NCBI GenBank assembly: GCA_900472295.1
Contig: UCIA01000003.1
Location: 190,065-244,810, forward strand
Direction: 5' to 3'
DNA length: 54,746 nucleotides
DNA from: Hyphomicrobiales bacterium
GTDB lineage: Bacteria; Pseudomonadota; Alphaproteobacteria; Rhizobiales; Rhizobiaceae
Part shown: positions 9,022 to 16,716 of the stretch, piece by piece
Numbering within the stretch: the stretch's first letter is position 1
Layout: the number at the start of each line of letters is the position of its first letter
Position numbers and translations under genes: made by a program
The notes under the pieces: generated by a model
The model's database searches: none
What the model was told of the DNA's origin: nothing
The model's input: only the letters and a program-made list of their open reading frames with translations

Positions 9022-9702
9022 GTGGCGCACTGGCTGCAATTGATGCTGGACTCGTTGCCGACGCTGTTGTGGGCGGCGCTGATCTTCACCGTACCGCTGA
9101 CGCTCTTGTCGTTCGTCCTCGGTCTTGCCGTCGGCCTCGGCGCGGCACTTGCCAGGCTGTTCGGATCAAAGCCGCTGGTCGCGATTGTCCGCTTCTATGT
9201 CTGGATCTTCCGCGGCACCCCGCTTCTGGTGCAGTTGTTCCTGATCTTCTACGGCTTGCCGTCGGCAGGCATATTGCTCGATGCGTTCACCGCCGCGCTG
9301 ATCGGCTTTACCTTGAACATCGGCGCCTACACCTCCGAGATCATCCGCGCGGCAATAGGCTCGGTGCCGAAGGGACAGTGGGAAGCGGCCTATTCGATCG
9401 GCATGACCTGGAGCCAGGCGATGCGGCGCACCATCCTGCCGCAAGCCGGTCGGGTTGCCGTGCCGCCGCTGTCCAACACTTTCATTTCGCTGGTCAAGGA
9501 TACGTCGCTGGCCGCCGCCATCACCGTGCCGGAGATGTTCCAGGCGGCGCAGCGCATCGTCGCCACCACCTATGAGCCGCTGATCCTCTATGTCGAGGCG
9601 GCAATCCTTTATCTGGCGCTGAGCTCGGTGCTGTCGGCCTTGCAGACGCGGCTGGAGACCCGGCTCAACCGCTATGGCGGCTTCCTGGAGGCCCGCTCAT
9701 GA
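9022..9702 (+). CDS. Amino acid ABC transporter permease, cystine-type (YecS-like)
   Basis: Inner-membrane subunit of the importer, 226 aa, about five hydrophobic segments. HisM-type motifs include FYVWIFRGTPLLVQLF and the EAA loop EAAYSIGMTWSQAMRRTILPQA. The segment PPLSNTFISLVKDTSLAAAI closely follows E. coli YecS/TcyL. I placed the start at GTG 9022, preceded by GAGGGGAGGAG at good spacing; a TTG at 8986 is the alternative. It follows the receptor gene after a hairpin, and its stop overlaps the ATPase start (ATGA). Confidence 0.85.
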   Translation: MAHWLQLMLDSLPTLLWAALIFTVPLTLLSFVLGLAVGLGAALARLFGSKPLVAIVRFYVWIFRGTPLLVQLFLIFYGLPSAGILLDAFTAALIGFTLNIGAYTSEIIRAAIGSVPKGQWEAAYSIGMTWSQAMRRTILPQAGRVAVPPLSNTFISLVKDTSLAAAITVPEMFQAAQRIVATTYEPLILYVEAAILYLALSSVLSALQTRLETRLNRYGGFLEARS

Positions 9703-10466
9703 TCGGCCTCGGCAACATCGAAAAGCGCTTCGGCGACAATCTCGTGCTGAAGGGCGTCACCGTCACCATCGCCGAAGGCAGCGTCACCGCGCTGGTCGGC
9801 CCGTCCGGCGGTGGCAAAAGCACGCTCTTGCGCTGCATCAACCTCCTGGAAATCCCGACCTCGGGCACCGTGCGCATCGGCGAGGAGGCCCTCGAATTCC
9901 GCCCCGGCGCAAAAATCTCCAGCCGCGACATTCAGCGCCTGCGGCTGCAGACCGGCATGGTGTTCCAGAACTTTCAGCTGTTCCCGCACCGCACGGCCAT
10001 CGAGAACGTCATGGAAGGCCTCGTGACGGTGCTGAAATGGCCGGCGGCGAAGGCACGCGAACGGGCGCTCGCGTTGCTGGAAAAGGTCGGGATGGCGCAC
10101 AAGGCGGACGCCTGGCCGGCAACACTATCAGGTGGCCAGCAGCAGCGTGTCGCAATCGCCCGCGCGCTGGCGCCGTCGCCGAAAGTGCTGCTCTGCGACG
10201 AGCCGACCTCGGCGCTCGATCCAGAGCTGGCGGAGGAGGTGGTCGAGGTGCTCGGCAAACTCGCCAGCGAAGGCACGACCATGGTGATGGCGACGCATGA
10301 TCTGCGCCTGGCGTCCAAGATCGCGCAGGAAGTGGTGTTTCTCGATGCCGGCGTGGTTGTCGAAAAGGGGCCGTCCGCCGTGCTGTTCAACAATCCCGAG
10401 CAGCAACGGACGAAGCGCTTTATCGCGACGCTGAAGCAAGAGGCGGCGAAGGAGGCGGGCGGCTGA
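9699..10466 (+). CDS. Amino acid ABC transporter ATP-binding protein
   Basis: ATPase of the importer, 255 aa. Walker A GPSGGGKST, Q-loop MVFQNFQLFPHRT, signature LSGGQQQRVAIARAL, Walker B VLLCDEPTSALDPE and switch His MATHDLRLA. It is of the polar amino acid (GlnQ/HisP/YecC) class. Its ATG overlaps the permease stop by four bases, so the two are translationally coupled. Relative to YecC there is a small insert in the region before the Q-loop (EALEFRPGAKISSRDIQ), also seen as variation in this class. Confidence 0.88.
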   Translation: MIGLGNIEKRFGDNLVLKGVTVTIAEGSVTALVGPSGGGKSTLLRCINLLEIPTSGTVRIGEEALEFRPGAKISSRDIQRLRLQTGMVFQNFQLFPHRTAIENVMEGLVTVLKWPAAKARERALALLEKVGMAHKADAWPATLSGGQQQRVAIARALAPSPKVLLCDEPTSALDPELAEEVVEVLGKLASEGTTMVMATHDLRLASKIAQEVVFLDAGVVVEKGPSAVLFNNPEQQRTKRFIATLKQEAAKEAGG

Positions 10467-10473
10467 GCCTTCT

Positions 10474-10569
10474 ACCTCCCCTTGTGGGGAGGTCGGACCG
10501 AAGGTCCGGGTGGGGCGGCGCTGCCCCACCCCGCTGCTTCGCAGCGACCCTCCCCACAAGGGGGAGGGT
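10474..10569. repeat. Complete intergenic copy of the CCTCCCC/GGGGAGG palindromic element
   Basis: Two core palindromes in inverted arrangement (10474-10493 and 10547-10569). They are joined by GGTCCGGGTGGGG and CCCCACCCCGCTGCTTCGC. This is the two-headed form also found inside the helicase gene, while thiP carries one head. It lies between convergent genes. Confidence 0.8.
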
Positions 10570-10574
10570 AAGAC

Positions 10575-10603
10575 AAAAAACCCGGCGCGAGGCCGGGTTT
10601 TTT
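10575..10603. terminator. Bidirectional terminator between the ABC importer and carD
   Basis: AAAAAA, stem CCCGGC / GCCGGG, then TTTTTT. The flanking A and T runs let it serve both the plus-strand importer operon and the minus-strand carD. Confidence 0.85.
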
Positions 10604-10625
10604 ATGAATTCAAATTCAAAAGCGA

Positions 10626-11207
10626 TCAGGCAGCTTCTTCCTGCTCGGCTTCCTCGTTGTCGGCCTTGGCGCCGCGCTTCGGGCCCTTGTTGAGGTTGAC
10701 CTCGATCAGGCGCACGGCTTCGGTTTCCGACATGCGGTTGACGGCGGCGATCTCGCGGGCCATGCGGTCGAGCGCTGCTTCATAGAGCTGACGCTCGGAA
10801 TAGGACTGCTCGGGCTGGTTATCGGCGCGATAGAGGTCGCGCACGACTTCCGAGATCGAGATCAGGTCGCCCGAATTGATCTTGGCATCGTATTCCTGGG
10901 CGCGGCGCGACCACATGGTGCGCTTGACGCGGGCGCGGCCCTGCACGACCTTCAGCGCGCGCTCGACGTAATCCTCTTCCGACAGCTTGCGCATGCCGAT
11001 GGAGGTCGCCTTGGCGACAGGCACTTTCAGCCGCATCTTGTCCTTCTGGAAGTCGATGACGAACAGTTCCAGCTTGTGGCCCGCAACTTCCTGCTCGTCG
11101 ATCGAGACGATCTGGCCGACGCCATGCGCCGGATAGACGATGTACTCGCCGGTCTTGAAACCGTGACGTGCCACGCTGGACTTCTTCTGCGGGGTGATCG
11201 TTGCCAT
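10626..11207 (-). CDS. CarD-family transcriptional regulator
   Basis: 193 aa. The N-terminal RNA-polymerase-interacting domain is recognisable from YIVYPAHGVGQIVSIDEQEV and LELFVIDFQKDKMRLKVPV. The helical C-terminal part contains the conserved RRAQEYDAKINSGDLI segment, and the end is Glu/Ala-rich. CarD proteins bind the polymerase beta subunit and stabilise open complexes at many promoters, including ribosomal RNA promoters. The start is ATG 11207, with AAGGAG upstream; a 22-residue upstream extension lacks support. It lies downstream of fdxA on the same strand but 426 bases away, so it is probably transcribed on its own. Confidence 0.9.
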   Translation of the reverse strand: MATITPQKKSSVARHGFKTGEYIVYPAHGVGQIVSIDEQEVAGHKLELFVIDFQKDKMRLKVPVAKATSIGMRKLSEEDYVERALKVVQGRARVKRTMWSRRAQEYDAKINSGDLISISEVVRDLYRADNQPEQSYSERQLYEAALDRMAREIAAVNRMSETEAVRLIEVNLNKGPKRGAKADNEEAEQEEAA

Positions 11208-11557
11208 TACGCCCTGAACTCCTTGTTGTGGTACCGGCGGCCTGCCGGTCCGAACGCATGCGACCGGGGCCACCGATCGTTAGCCGCACAACGGATGAAC
11301 CCATCGGAAAAAGCCGGGACCGGCAAACCGCATCCATAGCGACTGCCTGGCCCAGATCGCTCTGGTCCGATTGGGGATTTCACCTTTCGATGATTTGGGG
11401 CGCTTGCGCCATAAATCGATGTTGTGTCACCGGCATGTTTCAAATGGTGTAACACAAAAAGTCGGAAGAATCAAGGTTTTGCTGCGAACGCGAAGGTCGA
11501 GCGCCGTCGCCGCCTGTCAAGGCAGTTGATGTATGATGCGCGTTACGCTGCGTTATG

Positions 11558-11582
11558 ACGGTCAAAACGACCGTGCTTTTTT
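11558..11582 (+). terminator. Orphan plus-strand terminator-like hairpin
   Basis: Stem ACGGTC / GACCGT around AAAAC, followed by GCTTTTTT. The T run is on the plus strand, yet the protein genes on both sides (carD, fdxA) run on the minus strand. It could end a small RNA starting after 11210; it could also be chance. Confidence 0.45.
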
Positions 11583-11590
11583 GCGTTGCA

Positions 11591-11630
11591 CATGATCCTT
11601 TTCGAAATCGATTCCGATTTCGGGGTCATG
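11591..11630. repeat. Rhizobial intergenic palindromic repeat, copy 2
   Basis: Outer ends CATGATCC and GGGTCATG are inverted, as are the inner CGAAATCG and CGATTTCG. Same family as 12534-12576. It ends four bases before the fdxA stop codon. Confidence 0.75.
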
Positions 11631-11633
11631 CGC

Positions 11634-11972
11634 TCAGTCGCCTTCGCCGGGCTCGGCGGAGAAGTATTTCTCGAACTTGCCGGCCTCGCCATCGAAGGTC
11701 TTGGCGTCTGCCGGAGGCTCCTTCTTGGCGGTGATGTTGGGCCATTTGTCGGCATATTCGGTGTTGACCTGCAGCCATTTGTCGAGACCGGGCTCAGTGT
11801 CGGGCTTGATCGCATCGGCCGGGCATTCCGGTTCGCACACGCCGCAGTCGATGCACTCGTCGGGATGTATGACGAGCATGTTCTCGCCTTCGTAGAAGCA
11901 GTCGACCGGACAGACCTCGATGCAGTCCATGTACTTGCATTTGATGCAGTTGTCGGTCACGACATAGGTCAT
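11634..11972 (-). CDS. fdxA: Ferredoxin FdxA (3Fe-4S and 4Fe-4S)
   Basis: 112 aa, typical for the family. The N-terminal half carries both cluster motifs: [18 protein letters not shown] and [12 protein letters not shown]. The rest is the long acidic C-terminal extension of seven-iron ferredoxins ([18 protein letters not shown]). It is a small cytoplasmic electron carrier. The start is ATG 11972 giving MTYVVTDNC, the conserved family N-terminus; the 24-residue in-frame extension is unsupported. It lies 150 bases downstream of the S4-domain gene on the same strand, an order I recall from other rhizobia. Confidence 0.93.
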   Translation of the reverse strand: MTYVVTDNCIKCKYMDCIEVCPVDCFYEGENMLVIHPDECIDCGVCEPECPADAIKPDTEPGLDKWLQVNTEYADKWPNITAKKEPPADAKTFDGEAGKFEKYFSAEPGEGD

Positions 11973-12122
11973 TGGTCGGCTCCGGGATGTCCCGTTCTTG
12001 TCAGGCTTTTTTGGTGAGGTAACGCCTTTGCCTGCCGCTTGCAAGGGCGGCCATTGCCGGCGGGACCGGCGCTTCCGGAATGGAATTCCAGATCGCCGGC
12101 ATGGCGGACACCGCCAATGTTC

Positions 12123-12509
12123 TCAGTCCTCGCCAAACAGCCGGTCGGTTTGCCTGCGCTCTTTCTTGGTCGGCCTGCCGCTGCCGGCTTCGCGCAGTGC
12201 CGGAATGGCGTCGGCAACTGCCTCGCCTTTCGGCACCGGCGGCGGGGACATGTCCTCGTAGAGTGTGCGGGCTTCCTCGGCCGGGCCGCGCCGCACGCCT
12301 GTAGCCAGCACCTTCCAGACGAAGATGCGGCGTTCGTGCGTGATGGTCAAAACATCGCCAGGCTTGACCAGATCCGAGGCCTGCGCTGCTTTGTCGCTGT
12401 TGATGCGGACGCGTCCGGCAATGACCAGCTTGGCGGCCAGCGAACGCGATTTCACCGCGCGCGAAAAGAACAACCACTTGTCGATGCGCTGGCGACCTTC
12501 TGCGACCAT
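12123..12509 (-). CDS. S4-domain RNA-binding protein (Hsp15-like)
   Basis: 128 aa. The S4 fold is visible at residues 8-50 (RIDKWLFFSRAVKSRSLAAK, then GRVRIN), followed by VKPGDVLTI and a basic C-terminus (GRPTKKERRQTDRLFG). Hsp15 (HslR) proteins bind stalled 50S subunits carrying nascent peptide. This match is at family level, and other small S4 proteins cannot be excluded. It is immediately downstream of the helicase gene, 74 bases away with a palindromic repeat between, so the two RNA-related genes may share a transcript. The ribosome site is weak. Confidence 0.8.
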   Translation of the reverse strand: MVAEGRQRIDKWLFFSRAVKSRSLAAKLVIAGRVRINSDKAAQASDLVKPGDVLTITHERRIFVWKVLATGVRRGPAEEARTLYEDMSPPPVPKGEAVADAIPALREAGSGRPTKKERRQTDRLFGED

Positions 12510-12533
12510 CGCAGCAAACTACTCTTGTTGGAG

Positions 12534-12576
12534 CATGATCTTGTCCGAAAACCGGTTCCCACTTTTCGGGATCATG
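12534..12576. repeat. Rhizobial intergenic palindromic repeat, copy 3
   Basis: Ends CATGATC / GATCATG, interior CCGAAAACCGGTTCCCACTT. It lies between the S4 gene and the helicase gene, in what may be a shared transcript. Confidence 0.8.
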
Positions 12577-12583
12577 TTCGAGC

Positions 12584-15500
12584 CTACTTCTTCAGCTGGT
12601 CGCGCAAGGCGGCGAGCTTGGCGAAGGGCGAATCCGGATCGAAGCGCACGGGACGCTCCTCGCGCGGCTTGGCCTGGAAGGTCGGCTTGCCGCCTTGGGG
12701 GCCGCCTTTGCCTTCCGGCCTGCCGCCCTTCCAGTCGGGCCGGCCTTCGCGGCGCTCGCCTTGCGGCTTGCCATCACGGCGTTGTTCGCCCTCGGCCTGC
12801 GGCTTTGGCTTGAACTTCGAGCGGTCGAAGCGCGGCTTGGCAGCACCGTCGCGCTGATCGCGGCGGCCCTGATAGGCCGGACGCTCGCCAGTCGCGGGCT
12901 GTCCGGCAGCATCGGCCGGCGCATCGGTGCGTGCGGCCTGGCCGTTGCGCGGGCGATTGTCCCTGCGGTTTTCGTGGCGCTGGCGTGGACGCTGCTCGAA
13001 ACGACCCTGCCGCCACAGCAAGATGGGCTTTGGGGCTTCGACCTCGGCTGCTCCACCCTCCCCCTCGTGGGGAGGGTCGGCGCGCAGCGCCGGGGCGGGG
13101 GCCGCGCTGGCGTCGGTGGTAGCGGCTGCAGCGCCGGCTGTGTCTGTGCCTGCTTCGTCAGCGCTGTCACCCCCACCCGCGTCGCTTCGCGCCGCGACCT
13201 CCCCCATCGAGGGGGAGGTAAGGGCGTCGGCGTTCTCGGTGACAGCGACGTCGGCTGCGACCTCTGCAACAGGCGAAACGTCTTCCGCGATTTCTGAGAG
13301 GGCCTCGACGTGCTCTTCCGCAACGGGTTCCGCCGCAGGTTCGGCGGCGGCCTCTACCGTATCCTCTGCGGCGGTGGCTTCAACGGTCGCATCCGGTTCC
13401 GAGCTGTCGGTCGGTGCTTCGGCGACGGCTTCATTTGCAGCGGCTTCCGCCGCCTGCTGCTCGGCCTTTGCAGCCGCTTCCGCCAGCTTGGCCGCTGCAG
13501 CTTCCTTCGCGGCATTATCCTGCGCTTCCAGCCGCGCCTTCACTTCTGCGGGCGGCTTCGGCTCGGCGCGGTAGCCAAGACCTTTCAGGATTTCTTCCAT
13601 GTCGTCGGCGGTGGCGCCGAGGATCGACATCATCGGCGGCGTCACCATGAAGGACTGGCCGTCATAGGCGCCGTCGGGGCGCTGTCCGAGACCTGGCTTC
13701 CAGTTGGTCGCCGGGCGGATCAGGTCGGCCAGCCGTTCCAGAATGTCGATGCGCACGGCGCGGCGGCCGAGATTGCGATAGCCAGCGAGCTTGTAGAAGC
13801 TCTTGTCGAAAGCCGGGTCGATGACCACCGAGGTGCGGCCGGAGGCCAGTGCGTGGACGACGTCACCAAAGCCGGGCTTGTCCTTGCCGTCGTTCTTCAA
13901 CGCCCATAGCAGCGTTATCAGTCCGGCGGGTGCCGGCTTGATAAGTGCCGGTACGAAGACATGGTAGGCGCCGAAGCGGACGCCGAGCCGGCGAAGTGCT
14001 GCGCGTCCCTCCTGGTCGAGCGACTTCATCTCCTCGGCGATGTCGCGGCGGTTGATGAGGCCGAAATGCTCGACGAGCTGGAAGGCGATGCCGCGGCCGA
14101 TGCCGGTGATCTGCTCGGCATTCTTCAGGTCGACCAGCGGCTTCAGCAGCAACTCGATCTGGAAATTGACGAAGCGCTCGGCGCGCGCGGCAACCTTGTC
14201 GCGGGCCGGGCCGGTCAGCTGTTCGTCGGCCAGCAGCACCAGGCGCGGCTTCAGCGCGTCTTCGCCGGAAACCAGCGTGCCGATCGGTGCGCCGATCCAG
14301 CGCAGCGTGCCGTCGGATCCGAGCGCAAGGTCGCCATTGGCGCAGGCGCCGAAGCGTTCGGCGCGCGCCTCGAACTCGGCGGCCAGCGCTTTTTGCGCTG
14401 CTGTGCGCACGGCCTTGGCGTCTTCGCCGCCGGCGCTCTGGTCGGCGGTGAAGCGGAACCCTTGCAACTCGCCGACGTGATGGCCTTCGACAAGGACGGT
14501 TCCGGTAGGACTGATTTCGGCTTCAGGCATTGTATTTTCTCTAAGGCGCCGCATGAGGACGGAAGTCCTGCGGTCTACAAACCGTTTCGTCAACCGCTCA
14601 TGCAGCGCATCCGACAATCTGTCTTCGATTTCGCGCGTCTTTTCCTGCCAGTGTGCCTGATCGGCCAGCCAGCCCGGCCTGTTGGACACGAATGTCCAGG
14701 TGCGGATCTGGGCAATGCGGTGCGACAGCGTGTCGATATCGCCTTCGGTCGTGTCGGCGCGGCGCACCTGCTCGGCCATGTAGTTCTCGTCGACATGGCC
14801 GTGTTTGGCGAGGTCCGTGTAGATCGAGGCGATCAGGTCGGAGTGCTGGGCCGGTGCGATCTTGCGGTAGTCGGGCAGCGCGCAGGCTTCCCACAGCAGC
14901 GCCACGCGTTTGGCGTTGGTGGCGAGCGCACGAATGGCCTCGTCGCGGGAGAGATGCTCGAGCGCCTGCGCATCGACCGCCGGCAGCGCCCGCGTCAAGC
15001 CTTCGACCGGCGCGTTGGTCTCGATCGAGCGTTTCAGCGCATCGAGGCTGGCGAAATCGAAATGCGCGGTGCGCCACTGCAGCACCTTCACCGGATCGAA
15101 CTCGTGCCCCTCGATGCGCTTGACCAGTTCCTCGTCCAGCGGGTCGACCTGGCCGGTGACGCCGAAAGTGCCGTCGCGCAGATGTCGGCCGGCGCGGCCG
15201 GCGATCTGGCCCAGCTCGGCCGCCGTCAGATTGCGATACTGGTAGCCGTCGAATTTGCGGTTCTGGGCAAAGGCGACGTGGTCGAGATCGAGGTTGAGGC
15301 CCATGCCGATGGCATCGGTGGCGACGAGATAGTCGACATCCCCCGCCTGGAACATCGCCACCTGCGCGTTGCGGGTGCGTGGGCTGAGCGCGCCGAGCAC
15401 GACAGCGGCACCGCCCTGCTGACGACGGATCAATTCGCCGATGGCATAGACCTCGTCGGCGGAGAAGGCGACGATGGCGGTGCGCCTGGGCAGGCGGGTC

Positions 15501-16009
15501 AGCTTCTTCGAACCGGCGTAGGCGAGATGCGACAGCCGCGGCCGCGTCACCACCGAGACGCCTCTCAGCAGCTTTTGCAGGATGCCATGCATGGTGGCCG
15601 CGCCGAGCAGCAGCGTTTCCTGGCGGCCGCGCAAGTGCAGGATGCGGTCGGTGAAGATATGGCCGCGTTCGAGATCGCCGGCCAGCTGCACCTCGTCGAT
15701 GGCGACGAAAGCGGCGTCGGTCTCGCGCGGCATGGCCTCGACGGTGCAGACCGAGTATTTGGCGCCCGGCGGCTGGATCTTCTCCTCGCCGGTGATCAGC
15801 GCCACCTTGTGGGCGCCGACCTTCTCGCAGACGCGGGCGTAGACTTCGCGCGCCAGCAGCCGCAGCGGCAGACCGATAATGCCGCTCTCATGCGCCACCA
15901 TGCGCTCGATGGCGAGATGGGTCTTGCCGGTGTTGGTGGGACCCAGCACGGCAGTCACGTCGCGGCCCGACAGGATCAGCGGCTCGGTGTGTTTCGGCTG
16001 GATGTTCAT
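12584..16009 (-). CDS. SUV3-type DEAD-like RNA helicase with repeat-bearing linker and basic tail
   Basis: About 1141 aa. Motif I is GPTNTGKT (23-30), motif II IDEVQ (104-108), with ATMHG near 139 and motif VI QIAGRAGRH (268-276). This combination is characteristic of SUV3, the mitochondrial degradosome helicase, which has alphaproteobacterial relatives. The SUV3 C-terminal region follows. From about residue 830 comes a long Ala/Glu linker, then an Arg/Gly/Lys-rich tail (GKPQGERREGRPDWKGGRPE), as in RNA-binding disordered tails. Within the linker two heads of a palindromic DNA element are translated in frame (SPSMGEVAARSD and RADPPHEGEGG). I chose ATG 16009 (MNIQPKHTEP) because the family begins shortly before motif I; an upstream ATG at 16099 cannot be excluded. 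A role in RNA unwinding and decay is inferred. It heads the minus-strand run with the S4 protein and fdxA. Confidence 0.85.
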   Translation of the reverse strand: MNIQPKHTEPLILSGRDVTAVLGPTNTGKTHLAIERMVAHESGIIGLPLRLLAREVYARVCEKVGAHKVALITGEEKIQPPGAKYSVCTVEAMPRETDAAFVAIDEVQLAGDLERGHIFTDRILHLRGRQETLLLGAATMHGILQKLLRGVSVVTRPRLSHLAYAGSKKLTRLPRRTAIVAFSADEVYAIGELIRRQQGGAAVVLGALSPRTRNAQVAMFQAGDVDYLVATDAIGMGLNLDLDHVAFAQNRKFDGYQYRNLTAAELGQIAGRAGRHLRDGTFGVTGQVDPLDEELVKRIEGHEFDPVKVLQWRTAHFDFASLDALKRSIETNAPVEGLTRALPAVDAQALEHLSRDEAIRALATNAKRVALLWEACALPDYRKIAPAQHSDLIASIYTDLAKHGHVDENYMAEQVRRADTTEGDIDTLSHRIAQIRTWTFVSNRPGWLADQAHWQEKTREIEDRLSDALHERLTKRFVDRRTSVLMRRLRENTMPEAEISPTGTVLVEGHHVGELQGFRFTADQSAGGEDAKAVRTAAQKALAAEFEARAERFGACANGDLALGSDGTLRWIGAPIGTLVSGEDALKPRLVLLADEQLTGPARDKVAARAERFVNFQIELLLKPLVDLKNAEQITGIGRGIAFQLVEHFGLINRRDIAEEMKSLDQEGRAALRRLGVRFGAYHVFVPALIKPAPAGLITLLWALKNDGKDKPGFGDVVHALASGRTSVVIDPAFDKSFYKLAGYRNLGRRAVRIDILERLADLIRPATNWKPGLGQRPDGAYDGQSFMVTPPMMSILGATADDMEEILKGLGYRAEPKPPAEVKARLEAQDNAAKEAAAAKLAEAAAKAEQQAAEAAANEAVAEAPTDSSEPDATVEATAAEDTVEAAAEPAAEPVAEEHVEALSEIAEDVSPVAEVAADVAVTENADALTSPSMGEVAARSDAGGGDSADEAGTDTAGAAAATTDASAAPAPALRADPPHEGEGGAAEVEAPKPILLWRQGRFEQRPRQRHENRRDNRPRNGQAARTDAPADAAGQPATGERPAYQGRRDQRDGAAKPRFDRSKFKPKPQAEGEQRRDGKPQGERREGRPDWKGGRPEGKGGPQGGKPTFQAKPREERPVRFDPDSPFAKLAALRDQLKK
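13055..13219 (-). repeat. Two-headed palindromic element inside the helicase coding sequence
   Basis: Core palindromes at 13055-13077 (ACCCTCCCC-CTCGT-GGGGAGGGT) and 13197-13219 (ACCTCCCCC-ATC-GAGGGGGAGGT) have the same inverted arrangement as the intergenic copy at 10474-10569, but with a longer spacer. The helicase frame stays open throughout. Confidence 0.85.
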
Positions 16010-16143
16010 CGGCCCGGAAATGAGGCTTTCTGCATCGTGTGGTCGGAAGCACGCCTTAAATGGCGCGTGTGACTGGCGACACATAGGGATTTCAGGCAAG
16101 AAGCGAAAGCAGAATGTTCCGGCGGCAGCCCGCGGCCCGGCTC

Positions 16144-16480
16144 GAGTCTTCAGAATCGCTCCTGATTAACAGTTAGAACGAGTCTGGAACGAATCGGCGA
16201 CGAATCAGTGACTCCCGCAGATTCAGCTTTTGTTCACGGCTACATGTGGGCTTTGCGAGCGGGAGTCTCACCACATGCTGAATCATGGAAACTGGCCCGA
16301 TTCATGCAGGGCGAGCATCACGGTTAAGCTTTGCCGGTGAAGCATCGCCGTGGTTCGATCGGCGTCGGCCAAGATTATGAAATTATTGACTTTTCTTAAC
16401 AGGTCTTAATCATTTGGCAGAGCTTTCGGCCTTCGGCCGTTAACGTTCCGGTCAAAGCCGGAACGAATCGGCGACGAATC
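16144..16480. promoter_or_regulatory. Dense GANTC (CcrM site) cluster
   Basis: Twelve GANTC sites begin at 16144, 16153, 16180, 16191, 16202, 16210, 16220, 16263, 16280, 16299, 16465 and 16476; the first ten fall within 160 bases. At this base composition one site per roughly 300 bases would be expected. Several are spaced 10-11 bases apart. GANTC is the target of the cell-cycle methylase CcrM in alphaproteobacteria. Confidence 0.75.
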
Positions 16481-16520
16481 AGCGATGGGCCGATCTTCCC
16501 GGTTTGTTCACCCCAACATG
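16186..16520. repeat. Duplicated ~60-bp block with conserved spacing
   Basis: A 23-base sequence beginning GGAACGAATCGGCGACGAAT occurs identically at 16186-16208 and 16460-16482. In both copies TTGTTCAC follows at offset +44 and ACATG at offset +56, although the bases between differ. This suggests a constrained two-copy binding arrangement. Confidence 0.8.
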
Positions 16521-16525
16521 TTGTG

Positions 16526-16534
16526 TTATCCACA
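16526..16534 (+). promoter_or_regulatory. Perfect DnaA box
   Basis: TTATCCACA, the E. coli consensus, followed one base later by the related GCTTGTCCACC. The longer string CACAGCTTGT recurs at 16553. A single perfect box in a GC-rich genome is suggestive but not proof of DnaA binding. Confidence 0.55.
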
Positions 16535-16664
16535 GCTTGTCCACCGAGAACTCACAGCTTGTAAACCGGGTTTCGCACAGCCGGCACCGCTGCCGTTAAT
16601 CTTTGCGTGCCGGAACGGGTCAATGCCTTATGGAGAGGCTCTGGGAACATGTTCCGCCGGAGAT

Positions 16665-16694
16665 AAAAAACGGGCCGCTTAACGGCCCGTTTTT
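16665..16694 (-). terminator. Terminator after phaB
   Basis: AAAAAA, stem CGGGCCG / CGGCCCG with loop CTTAA, then TTTTT. It is symmetrical, lies 23 bases past the phaB stop, and could also act on plus-strand transcripts from the upstream intergenic region. Confidence 0.85.
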
Positions 16695-16716
16695 CTCTCA
16701 GCCGAAATATCGACCC

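Larger units (their letters stand above)
11208..11633. other. Intergenic region upstream of carD
   Basis: About 425 bases. It contains an imperfect inverted repeat (TTGTGTCACC at 11422-11431 with GGTGTAACACAA at 11446-11457), a plus-strand terminator-like hairpin (11558-11582) and a rhizobial palindrome (11591-11630). No convincing protein gene is present. Confidence 0.5.
16010..16716. other. Large intergenic region between helicase and phaB
   Basis: About 700 bases with no convincing protein gene. Contents, in order: a cluster of ten GANTC sites (16144-16303), the first copy of a duplicated block (from 16186), an A/T-rich tract (about 16374-16418), the second copy of the block (from 16460), a perfect DnaA box (16526-16534), two CACAGCTTGT repeats (16532 and 16553) and the phaB terminator. 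Confidence 0.7.

Noticed and set aside
13961..16072. A 703-codon open frame on the plus strand opposite the helicase
   Set aside because: It is antisense to a gene with clear helicase motifs. Its translation has no recognisable domain and is rich in Arg, Gly, Asp and His, as expected of a shadow frame in GC-rich DNA.
16100..16716. Calling this region the chromosomal oriC
   Set aside because: The DnaA box, A/T tract and GANTC cluster fit, but only one perfect DnaA box was found, no TTAA-N7-TTAA CtrA site was confirmed (one has six bases between), and hemE is absent. It is reported as a candidate only.
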